DNA of 35,166 nucleotides from positions 1 through 35,166 of the forward strand of contig JANQGC010000016.1 in the NCBI GenBank assembly GCA_028277515.1, given 5' to 3'. This DNA comes from Anaerolineae bacterium. GTDB taxonomy: Bacteria; Chloroflexota; Anaerolineae; Promineifilales; Promineifilaceae. The first letter of the stretch is position 1. Every line of letters begins with the position of its first letter. The position numbers and the translations under genes were made by a program. The notes beneath the pieces are model-generated. The model saw nothing but the letters and a program-made list of their open reading frames with translations, was not told where the DNA came from and searched no databases. Of the stretch, positions 26,537 to 33,324 are shown piece by piece.

Positions 26537-28005
26537 TGGCCCAATTACTCTCATTTCTTTATATCCTCGCCGTTTCGTTATTGTCAATTTATGGTTTACT
26601 TGGCTTTTTTACCTTAATACTATATCTGCGACATAGAAAAGATATCGAATCCTGCCCTAAGGTTAACAGCAGCCAATTGCCAAAAGTTACTATTCAGCTC
26701 CCTGTTTACAATGAGCGGTTTGTTATAAGGCGGCTCATCACTGCCGCGGCAAATTTAGAATACCCTTTAGATCGACTACAAATTCAGGTCATTGACGACT
26801 CAAATGATGATACTATCATAATTGCACAAAAGCTGATTGAAGTTTATCAAAGCCGAGGGGTTAATATTCAGCATATTTGTCGTTCAAACCGGCGGGGCTA
26901 TAAAGCTGGTGCACTATCCGAAGCGATGCCGTATGCAACCGGTGATTACATTGCAATTTTTGATGCCGATTTTGTTCCATCTAAGGATTTTTTATTAAAA
27001 GCAGTACCCCACCTTCTTTCGGATTCCAATTTGGGAATGATACAGGCGCGGTGGGGGCATTTAAATGATCAGGATTCTTCATTAACTTCTGCCCAGTCAA
27101 TTGCATTAGATAAGCATTTTATTATGGAGCAGTATGTACGGCATCGCGCTAATCTTTTTCCAAAATTTAATGGTGCAGCGGGAATTTGGCGCCGAGACTG
27201 TATTGAAGACGCGGGTGGTTGGCAAGATGATACCGTATGTGAGGATCTATGCCTCAGTACCAGGGCAGTCTTAAAGGGTTGGCGATTCCGATTCCTGCCT
27301 GATGTTGTTGCGCCTGCCGAACTGCCAACGGATATTTTGGCGTACAAAAACCAGCAGGCCAGGTGGGCAAAGGGATCGATCCAATGCCTTCACAAGTATT
27401 CAGGTGCGATTATAAAAGAGCAGCAGTATACTATTGCCGCACGTTTGTATGCACTGTTATCCATGTCTGCCTATGCAACTCATGTACTTTTGTTATTAAT
27501 AGTTTTGTTACAGATTCCATTACTCCTGCTAGATGTGCGATTTTCCCCATTAATGTTTATTTTCACCATTATCGGGCTTGGACAGCCTCTGCTTTTTATC
27601 TTAGCTCAGAAAGAAAGCTATTCGGACTGGAAAAAAAGATTGCTTCACTTTCCAACATTGCTGCTGGTGGCAATCGGGACAGCACCTAGCAATACAAAAG
27701 CCATGATTCAAGCACTGTTTGCCAAGGAGCACATTTTTGTACGCACACCTAAAGGTTTTTCAAATAATACTGATGGGATTAAAAAAAATACTATGTATCA
27801 ATTGCCATTTGACAGTGTCATCTTGGTTGAGGCTGTCTTGTTTATTTATTCTGTTGTGGGAATCATTCTCTCTGTCTCGAATAAAAATATGGGTTCTCTT
27901 TCCTTGCTAATGACGATTGCTTTAGGATTTGGCTATATTTTGTTTTTAGAATTTAAAGATTTTTTTGTTTATCCACATAGGAAGTTTTTCTCCCCACTTA
28001 GTTAA
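26536..28005 (+). CDS. Processive family-2 glycosyltransferase (CslA/cellulose-synthase-like)
   Basis: 489 residues. There is an N-terminal membrane segment (about 5-30), a cytoplasmic GT2 domain, and several C-terminal membrane segments. The processive-enzyme signature D, D, D, QxxRW is complete: 'IDDSNDD', 'IFDADFVP' (DxD), 'CEDLCLSTR' (equivalent to the TED motif, base Asp kept), and QQARWAKG. This layout is closest to CslA-like beta-mannan/glucomannan synthases and other membrane polysaccharide synthases, which build a beta-linked polymer from a nucleotide sugar and extrude it. The nucleotide-sugar donor is unknown; the UDP-glucose enzyme at 9932 could supply one. It starts on the TGATG overlap with DUF951; an upstream in-frame TTG at 26533 is less likely. 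Confidence 0.92.
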   Translation: MAQLLSFLYILAVSLLSIYGLLGFFTLILYLRHRKDIESCPKVNSSQLPKVTIQLPVYNERFVIRRLITAAANLEYPLDRLQIQVIDDSNDDTIIIAQKLIEVYQSRGVNIQHICRSNRRGYKAGALSEAMPYATGDYIAIFDADFVPSKDFLLKAVPHLLSDSNLGMIQARWGHLNDQDSSLTSAQSIALDKHFIMEQYVRHRANLFPKFNGAAGIWRRDCIEDAGGWQDDTVCEDLCLSTRAVLKGWRFRFLPDVVAPAELPTDILAYKNQQARWAKGSIQCLHKYSGAIIKEQQYTIAARLYALLSMSAYATHVLLLLIVLLQIPLLLLDVRFSPLMFIFTIIGLGQPLLFILAQKESYSDWKKRLLHFPTLLLVAIGTAPSNTKAMIQALFAKEHIFVRTPKGFSNNTDGIKKNTMYQLPFDSVILVEAVLFIYSVVGIILSVSNKNMGSLSLLMTIALGFGYILFLEFKDFFVYPHRKFFSPLS

Positions 28006-28141
28006 TAAACACGTTCTCCTACACCCTTAATATTATTATATAAACCGTATAATTATCTCTGTTTCTATAAGAAACGTATCAATTGATGTTGGCCTTCTTT
28101 ATCTTCGTTAATGTCAATAATATTAATATGTATATGAATAA

Positions 28142-28155
28142 AGTTAATATTAACT
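28142..28155. promoter_or_regulatory. Perfect 14-bp palindrome upstream of the DUF2089 operon promoter
   Basis: AGTTAATATTAACT is its own reverse complement and ends 21 bases before the -35 box at 28177. It lies in a very A/T-rich stretch (28006-28176) with further TAATATTA-like pieces, near 28029 and 28119. It could be an operator, and the DUF2089 product itself is a candidate binder. Confidence 0.45.
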
Positions 28156-28176
28156 AAAATAAAATTAATAAATTGG

Positions 28177-28205
28177 TTGACAAGCGTGAATTATAAAGGT
28201 ATTAT
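28177..28205 (+). promoter_or_regulatory. Promoter of the DUF2089-SHOCT-DUF4097 operon
   Basis: TTGACA (28177-28182), a 17-base spacer and TATTAT (28200-28205) give an almost consensus sigma-70 promoter with an A/T-rich upstream region. Transcription would start near 28212, 38 bases before ATG 28250. Confidence 0.75.
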
Positions 28206-28249
28206 GTGATTGGACAAGTAAAAATTATTTTGATCAAGAGAGTCTAATT

Positions 28250-28630
28250 ATGAATCCAGTTATAGGCCAATGTCCTATTTGTTCTGATACGCTACATGTC
28301 ACTCAACTACATTGTAGAAATTGTGACACGACTGTGAAAGGCCATTTTTCTTTAGGGCGTTTATATCTATTAACACCTGAACAACTTTCATTTGTAGAAA
28401 CATTTTTGCGCTGTGAAGGAAAAATCAAATGGGTTGAAAAGGAACTTGACTTATCTTATCCGGCGGTGCGTGCCCGATTATTGGATGTGATAAGAGGGAT
28501 GGGTTATGAGGTTGAATCAGATGAAGATCAGGTTGTGACCGATGAAACCAGAAAGCAAGTTTTAACTGAATTAAGTGAGGGGCATATTGACGCAGAGCAA
28601 GCACTCACCTTACTTCGTGGTAATAATTAA
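28250..28630 (+). CDS. DUF2089 family protein (zinc ribbon plus helix-turn-helix-like) with C-terminal SHOCT-like helix pair
   Basis: 126 residues. A zinc ribbon at 8-31 has Cys-x2-Cys (CPIC) and Cys-x2-Cys (CRNC). The middle 'LTPEQLSFVETFLRCEGKIK' followed by 'ELDLSYPAVRARL' has the form of a sigma-region-4-like helix-turn-helix, consistent with the view that DUF2089 proteins are DNA-binding regulators. The last 28 residues ('TRKQVLTELSEGHIDAEQAL') are a short helical domain of the SHOCT/YvlB N-terminal type that recurs in three of the next four genes. The gene is the first of the operon and sits behind a consensus promoter and a palindrome. Autoregulation is an inference. Confidence 0.88.
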   Translation: MNPVIGQCPICSDTLHVTQLHCRNCDTTVKGHFSLGRLYLLTPEQLSFVETFLRCEGKIKWVEKELDLSYPAVRARLLDVIRGMGYEVESDEDQVVTDETRKQVLTELSEGHIDAEQALTLLRGNN

Positions 28631-28647
28631 ATAAAGGATGGGCAATT

Positions 28648-29139
28648 ATGGATGAAAACCAAAGAAAAGAAATATTAGATTTGCTGGCCAAAGGAAAAAT
28701 TAGCATTGAGGAGACCGTTCAACTACTTTCTGATGAAATTGATGTGAGTTCACAAAATGTTGATGAACCTGTTCATAAGGTTGATTTATCTACAACCCAA
28801 CATTTGGCGGAAGAAATAATTATCGAGAACGAGGAAGATGAAAACAAGCCTGCATCAGATCAGGGATTGGAGGGAGTAAAATCTTCTTCAAAGAATAAAA
28901 ACCCCAAATGGCTGAGGATAAAGGTGTCAAACCTGGATAGTGGGAAAAACAAAGTTTCCGTAAACATTCCTTTCAGTTTGGTTGAATTTGGAATTGGCAT
29001 GGCTAACGTATTCTCACCTGAAAATGATCGTTTCCAGGTAGAAAATATTAAGGAATTCGTTGCTGAGACCGAATCTGGGGTCCTGGTTGATGTGGAAGAC
29101 AGTGATAGCAACGAACATGTCAAAATTTTTATTGAATAA
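28648..29139 (+). CDS. SHOCT-like domain protein, paralogue of the 31501 product
   Basis: 163 residues. The N-terminal helix pair 'NQRKEILDLLAKGKISIEET' (about 3-30) matches the short SHOCT/YvlB-like domain. An acidic linker (30-85) follows, then a C-terminal domain starting 'KWLRIKVSNLDSGKNKVSVN' and ending 'SNEHVKIFIE'. This C-terminal domain aligns with that of the 126-residue protein encoded at 31501 ('RWFRVRVTETATGRNKVNVN' to 'GEHVEIFVE'). There is no signal peptide or membrane segment. The family is known from Gram-positive and Chloroflexota genomes, but its function is not established. It lies 17 bases after DUF2089 and 18 before the DUF4097 gene. Confidence 0.8.
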   Translation: MDENQRKEILDLLAKGKISIEETVQLLSDEIDVSSQNVDEPVHKVDLSTTQHLAEEIIIENEEDENKPASDQGLEGVKSSSKNKNPKWLRIKVSNLDSGKNKVSVNIPFSLVEFGIGMANVFSPENDRFQVENIKEFVAETESGVLVDVEDSDSNEHVKIFIE

Positions 29140-29157
29140 TTTATGGAGATAAACTTC

Positions 29158-30435
29158 ATGAGTAGTAAAACAATCGAATCCGGCAAATCCCCCAAAATTG
29201 AGGTAGGAAATTGTAATGGCGATCTCGTCATTCGTTCATGGGCGAAATTAGCCATTGGCGCCAGCGGCGAATATCAAGTTGAAAAGGGTGAACATTCGTT
29301 TTCCTTCATCTCGGATGGTGATCTCCAAATGGAAGTCCCTGAAAATTCAAATGTTTATATTGGGAAGGTATTTGGAGATGTGGTCGTTAAAAATTTAATA
29401 GGAGGGCTTACCCTTTCCGAAATTTATGGCGATGTCGTATTAGTTAATAACAGTCAGGTGAAGATTCAAAAAATCCGCAGTGATTTGTCCGTCAAGAGCC
29501 TGCAAGGCCCGGTCAACATTGAGGTTGTTGACGGTGATATTGTTCTTCGCAATGTTGATGATAATGTTGCGATTAACCAGGTAAAGGGTGATTTAACGGC
29601 CAGTTTTATTAATGGTGATCTTTCAATTCAGCAAGTTTCGGGAGATGTAAATTTGCGAACAGTTGGTGGCAATATTTCTATAAATGCAGTTAACCGTGAT
29701 GTTAATCTCAGGAATCTTGGTGGCCCGAATAATATTGAAAGTGTGCAAGGGGATATCCGAATTATTGGCAGTCTTACCGCAGCAAAGCATCGATTTAATG
29801 CTAAGGGAGATATTGTATTAAGGTGGCCGGTGAATGCCCCTATTAATTTATTTGCTGAAGCCCCTGAAGTGCAGAACAAATTGCCACTGGTTGAAGTCAA
29901 GGAGTTAGATAATGGTTTGTCAGGTCGAATTGGAGAGGGAGAAACGACCGTCCACCTCATCGCGCAAGGAAAAATATTACTTAAAGAAGAGCAGATAATT
30001 GATAAAAAATGGCAATCGGGGGAAAAGTGGGATGAAGGTATGGACTTTATGTTCGATTTTGCCGGCATTGGGGAGCGGGTGTCTGCCGAAGTCAATCATC
30101 ACATAACACGGATGGCCAACCATTTAGAAACTCAGTTCGGCCCGGAGTTTGCCCAAAACATTTCCGAAAAAGTATCAAAACAAGCAGAGAAAGCAGCCAG
30201 ACAGGCTGAAAAAGCGGCCGAAAAAGCGCGAAAATATGCAGAAAGAGAAGTCTATCGTGCCCAACGCCGCAACCCTTACCAAGGTACAAGCGCATATAGA
30301 AACAAAGCAGCCGAGCCGGTAAAAACCCAGCCAAAAACAACGTCAGAAGAACAGTTGAAAATCCTAAAGATGGTGGAAAAAGGGACGATATCCCCTGATG
30401 AGGCAAATACATTGCTGGATGCACTTGAAGGGTAG
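29158..30435 (+). CDS. DUF4097 beta-repeat protein with helical tail and SHOCT-like domain (YvlB-like)
   Basis: 425 residues from ATG 29158, chosen because GGAGAT at 29145-29150 sits 7 bases upstream of it and would lie inside the gene if ATG 29143 were used. Residues 1-260 are repeated beta-strands about 18-20 residues apart with a G-D-(V/I/L) core ('GDVVVKNLIGGLTLSEIYGD', 'GDLTASFINGDLSIQQVSGD'), forming a DUF4097/adhesin-like solenoid. Residues 310-380 are an Ala/Glu/Lys-rich helix, and the end is the SHOCT-like pair 'EEQLKILKMVEKGTISPDEA'. There is no signal peptide, so it is probably cytoplasmic. B. subtilis YvlB has related domains and belongs to an envelope-stress regulon; a similar role here is inference. 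Confidence 0.85.
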   Translation: MSSKTIESGKSPKIEVGNCNGDLVIRSWAKLAIGASGEYQVEKGEHSFSFISDGDLQMEVPENSNVYIGKVFGDVVVKNLIGGLTLSEIYGDVVLVNNSQVKIQKIRSDLSVKSLQGPVNIEVVDGDIVLRNVDDNVAINQVKGDLTASFINGDLSIQQVSGDVNLRTVGGNISINAVNRDVNLRNLGGPNNIESVQGDIRIIGSLTAAKHRFNAKGDIVLRWPVNAPINLFAEAPEVQNKLPLVEVKELDNGLSGRIGEGETTVHLIAQGKILLKEEQIIDKKWQSGEKWDEGMDFMFDFAGIGERVSAEVNHHITRMANHLETQFGPEFAQNISEKVSKQAEKAARQAEKAAEKARKYAEREVYRAQRRNPYQGTSAYRNKAAEPVKTQPKTTSEEQLKILKMVEKGTISPDEANTLLDALEG

Positions 30436-30510
30436 TAAAAATACTGGACTAGCGACCATCAAATTTGGGTGTAGAATGGAGGTCAAAGATATAGTAGATT
30501 TCAAGCTAAA

Positions 30511-31482
30511 ATGGTTGTTACTTTTCCGGCAAAACAAACAGGCAGTGGACTGCGCCGCATAAATCCAAACAAAGACCTGCCTCAGGTAGTAGAGTTGCTG
30601 CACCTGGTTTTTGGTAAGGAAATGGCCGCTGATGGACAGTTTTTTGGTAGCGTCGTTGATAGTAGTAATCCGGCATTTCTATGGAGATTCGATCCTAGCC
30701 TGGCACGGCTCTCGCCCGGTTTCATTTGGGAACTCGACAATGAAATTGTCGGAAATGTAACGCTCTTGCCGGCCAGACCTCCAGGGCGTTTCCTGGTTGC
30801 AAATGTGGCGGTTCATCCAAATTATCGAAGACGCGGTTTGGCCCGGATGTTGATGATGGCAGCTATTGATGAAGTGCGAAATAGGCATGGAAGAGAAATC
30901 ATGCTGCAAGTAGTTAGCGGAAATGATAACGCAATTGCATTATACGATTCTTTGGGGTTTCATCACCTGGGGGATATGATAACCTGGCAGTCTTCAGTGT
31001 CCCGTGTTAGGAGCTTGTATCCACTAAATAGCCAAACAACAATTCGCAAACTTCCAGGAAATAAGTGGCGCGAGGCATATTATCTTGATAACCAGGCCCT
31101 TGATCCAAACCTGATTTGGCCGGAACCGCTACCCAGGGATTTTTACAAAACATCTATTTGGCGTCGTTTGGTTGGATTTATGAATGGTCAGCAAGTGAAA
31201 ACATTTGTTTCCATAGACAATGATGGTAAATTTAACGGTCTGGCGGCCGTAAGAAGCGAATGGGGACGGCCACATGAAATATTTATCCGTGTGACGCCGC
31301 GGCAGAAAGGAAATTTCGAGAGAGCATTATTAAATCAGGCAATTCATACTCTGCACAATTTGTCACGGCGAAACGTGCGCCTCATTCACGATGCTGAAGA
31401 TCGAATAATGAACAAAATATTACCTGAAGCTAATTTCTACAAAGAACGTACGTTAACCCATATGCGTATTGTCATGAGATAG
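30511..31482 (+). CDS. GNAT-family N-acetyltransferase
   Basis: 323 residues, about twice a single GNAT domain. Residues 10-155 contain the fold, with the acetyl-CoA-binding motif A 'VAVHPNYRRRGLARMLM' (R/Q-x-x-G-x-G/A type, here RRRGLA) and motif B 'NDNAIALYDSLGFHHLG'. The C-terminal half (165-323) has the outline of a second, degenerate GNAT domain without motif A. The substrate is unknown; candidates are a small amine or a protein N-terminus. It lies between two genes with SHOCT-like domains and is the only gene of the operon without that domain. No ribosome-binding site is evident before ATG 30511; TATAGT at 30490-30495 could be a -10 box for a short-leader transcript. Confidence 0.88.
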   Translation: MVVTFPAKQTGSGLRRINPNKDLPQVVELLHLVFGKEMAADGQFFGSVVDSSNPAFLWRFDPSLARLSPGFIWELDNEIVGNVTLLPARPPGRFLVANVAVHPNYRRRGLARMLMMAAIDEVRNRHGREIMLQVVSGNDNAIALYDSLGFHHLGDMITWQSSVSRVRSLYPLNSQTTIRKLPGNKWREAYYLDNQALDPNLIWPEPLPRDFYKTSIWRRLVGFMNGQQVKTFVSIDNDGKFNGLAAVRSEWGRPHEIFIRVTPRQKGNFERALLNQAIHTLHNLSRRNVRLIHDAEDRIMNKILPEANFYKERTLTHMRIVMR

Positions 31483-31500
31483 TTTTACGGAGTTGAGACA

Positions 31501-31881
31501 ATGGCTACAGTAGAAGAAAGAATGCAGATATTACGAATGATTGAAGAGGGCAAAATAACGGCGGGCGAGGGAGCAGAATTGCTTCGCGCTTTGGATAAAA
31601 CCGGAAGAAACCATCCCAATGAACCTTTGAAAGGGAGCAGTGCTCCTAGGTGGTTTCGGGTTCGCGTCACAGAAACAGCGACAGGGCGTAACAAAGTAAA
31701 TGTAAATATCCCCATGGGCTTAGTAAATGTGGGCATTAAGATGGGTGCTAAATTCGCTCCTGAGTTGGAGGATGAGCAGTACGAAGAAATTATGGAAGCA
31801 ATCCGCAGCGGCCGGCAGGGAAAAATCCTTGATGTATTTGATGAAGAAGATGGTGAACATGTAGAGATATTTGTCGAATAA
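31501..31881 (+). CDS. SHOCT-like domain protein, paralogue of the 28648 product
   Basis: 126 residues. The N-terminal 'EERMQILRMIEEGKITAGEG' helix pair (about 5-33) is followed by a short linker and a C-terminal domain 'RWFRVRVTETATGRNKVNVN' running to 'GEHVEIFVE'. It aligns over its whole length with the 163-residue protein at 28648 but has a much shorter linker. No membrane segment or signal peptide is seen. It starts 18 bases after the GNAT gene, behind a GGAG site, and is likely the last gene of the operon. The function is unknown; a partner or antagonist of the DUF4097 protein through the common helix pair is speculation. Confidence 0.8.
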   Translation: MATVEERMQILRMIEEGKITAGEGAELLRALDKTGRNHPNEPLKGSSAPRWFRVRVTETATGRNKVNVNIPMGLVNVGIKMGAKFAPELEDEQYEEIMEAIRSGRQGKILDVFDEEDGEHVEIFVE

Positions 31882-31919
31882 TCTACCCAATAACAACGAA
31901 AAGGTATTGGCCTATTATT

Positions 31920-32735
31920 ATGAAAGACTCCAATTGCCAGGACTCTGAGAACCTCCTGGATGACCAGTATAAAAATTCCAGCAATTTAGGCGATCGTGCC
32001 CAACTACATAACCATTATAGCTCTAACTCCATTGGCTGGTTTCCCTGGATCTATTCCTTCTTAAATTTGCAATCTGGGGATAAGGTTTTGGAGTGTGGCG
32101 CTGGTCCAGGATGGCTTTGGCAAGAGAATTTGGACCGGTTGCCTGAGGATTGTCACATTACAGTAACTGATTTTTCCTCCGGTATGGTTGATGAGGCAAA
32201 AAAGGCGCTTGAACCAAGCGGATTTAACTTTAAATTTCAAATAGCTGATGTGCAAGACTTAAGGTTTGCGGATAATAGTTTTGATGTCGTTATTGCCAAC
32301 CACATGCTTTATCATGTGCCACAATTTGAAAAAGCAATGAGAGAATTATCCAGAGTAATGAAACCAAATGCCGTTTTCATTGCTTCAACGGTTGGTAAAG
32401 GGCACATGAAAGAGATGCACCAGTTTGCTATCCAGGCCGTTCCAGAATTGGAAAAAATTTTTGAAACTTATCAGCCTAATTTTTCCTTAGAAAACGGCCG
32501 AGAAAAACTTAATCCTTGGTTTTCCGCTGTTGAAATATTCAATTATGATAATGAGCTCCAGGTCACAGAAGTGGAACCGGTTGCAGCCTATATATATTCC
32601 TCCTCAATTGTCAGGGATTTATTTGATTCACACAAAAAACAGTTACTCAATCAAATGATTGAAAAAATTATCATAGAAAAAGGATACTTTCCGGTTTCAA
32701 CTAATAGTGGCTTATTTAAAGCGAAACATTCGTGA
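31920..32735 (+). CDS. Class I SAM-dependent methyltransferase
   Basis: 271 residues. The SAM-binding motif I 'VLECGAGPGWLW' is at about 59-70, an acidic residue ends strand 2 ('VTDFSSGM'), and 'FDVVIANHMLYHVPQFEKAM' is the motif II/III region of the UbiE/Methyltransf_11 group. The N-terminal 40 residues ('DRAQLHNHYSSNSIGWFPWI') are typical of a small-molecule methyltransferase lid. The substrate is unknown. It starts 38 bases after the SHOCT gene with no clear ribosome-binding site and ends 3 bases before the convergent HIT gene. Confidence 0.88.
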   Translation: MKDSNCQDSENLLDDQYKNSSNLGDRAQLHNHYSSNSIGWFPWIYSFLNLQSGDKVLECGAGPGWLWQENLDRLPEDCHITVTDFSSGMVDEAKKALEPSGFNFKFQIADVQDLRFADNSFDVVIANHMLYHVPQFEKAMRELSRVMKPNAVFIASTVGKGHMKEMHQFAIQAVPELEKIFETYQPNFSLENGREKLNPWFSAVEIFNYDNELQVTEVEPVAAYIYSSSIVRDLFDSHKKQLLNQMIEKIIIEKGYFPVSTNSGLFKAKHS

Positions 32736-32738
32736 AAA

Positions 32739-33080
32739 CTATTCTATGGATAATATATGCAATTTCGGATGAGAAATTGTTTCAAAAGAACCGACATGGA
32801 ATTTGATCGAAAAACCATTTTCCAGGTGTGGATATTCTTCTGCTAAGGCTTTGGTTTGGGAAATGGCAAAATCAACCAACTCCAAAAACCTGTCTTTATT
32901 CTCCCTTCCCATCTCTTCCGTGCCAATACCATGTTCAAATGGTATCGCTAACCAATGAACGGCCGCTTCGGGTTCGATGGATTCAATGATGGCGATTTTC
33001 TTTTGATCGTCTTTGATAATGATATTTCCTGGTTCCTCTCCGCTCAATATTGCTGCAAATAAACTTTTTTCCTCACTCAT
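32739..33080 (-). CDS. HIT-family protein with the catalytic histidine replaced by lysine
   Basis: 113 residues, the length of the Hint branch. The N-terminal pattern 'FAAILSGEEPGNIIIKDDQK' and the 'VHWLAIPFEHG' strand match HIT hydrolases of nucleoside phosphoramidates. The signature HxHxHxx, expected near the end, reads H104-P-K106-L-H108-I-L, so the middle His, the nucleophile that forms the nucleotidyl intermediate, is Lys. The C-terminus stops soon after ('SIE'). The protein probably binds nucleotide without hydrolysing it, or works by a different route. AAGGAA precedes ATG 33080. It converges with the methyltransferase gene. Confidence 0.85.
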   Translation of the reverse strand: MSEEKSLFAAILSGEEPGNIIIKDDQKKIAIIESIEPEAAVHWLAIPFEHGIGTEEMGRENKDRFLELVDFAISQTKALAEEYPHLENGFSIKFHVGSFETISHPKLHILSIE

Positions 33081-33274
33081 TTTGTATTTCCTTCTAAATC
33101 TTTGAATGCATTTGTATGGTCGAATATCTATTTTAACATGAACACCTTAAAGAGAAACAATTTCAGGTTATTATGAGCACATAAACGCCATGATGGTTTT
33201 TTTGACTTTATGTCCTATAATTTTGTTGATTATATATTGTGATCCTACTTACTTTTATTAGAACCCTCACCCCA

Positions 33275-33280
33275 TATAAT
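33275..33280 (+). promoter_or_regulatory. -10 box upstream of the solute-binding protein gene
   Basis: A perfect TATAAT lies 44 bases before ATG 33325. No good -35 box is found at 16-18 bases, only a T-rich 'acttttat'. The intergenic region 33081-33324 shows nothing else recognised except the AGGAG ribosome-binding site near 33310. Confidence 0.45.
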
Positions 33281-33324
33281 CGTGATGTTTTGTAAATATT
33301 GATTCCTAGAAGGAGAAGAACAAT

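Noticed and set aside
30092..30603. Minus-strand frames under the DUF4097/GNAT genes
   Set aside because: They are shadows of plus-strand genes, with composition typical of antisense frames and no motifs.
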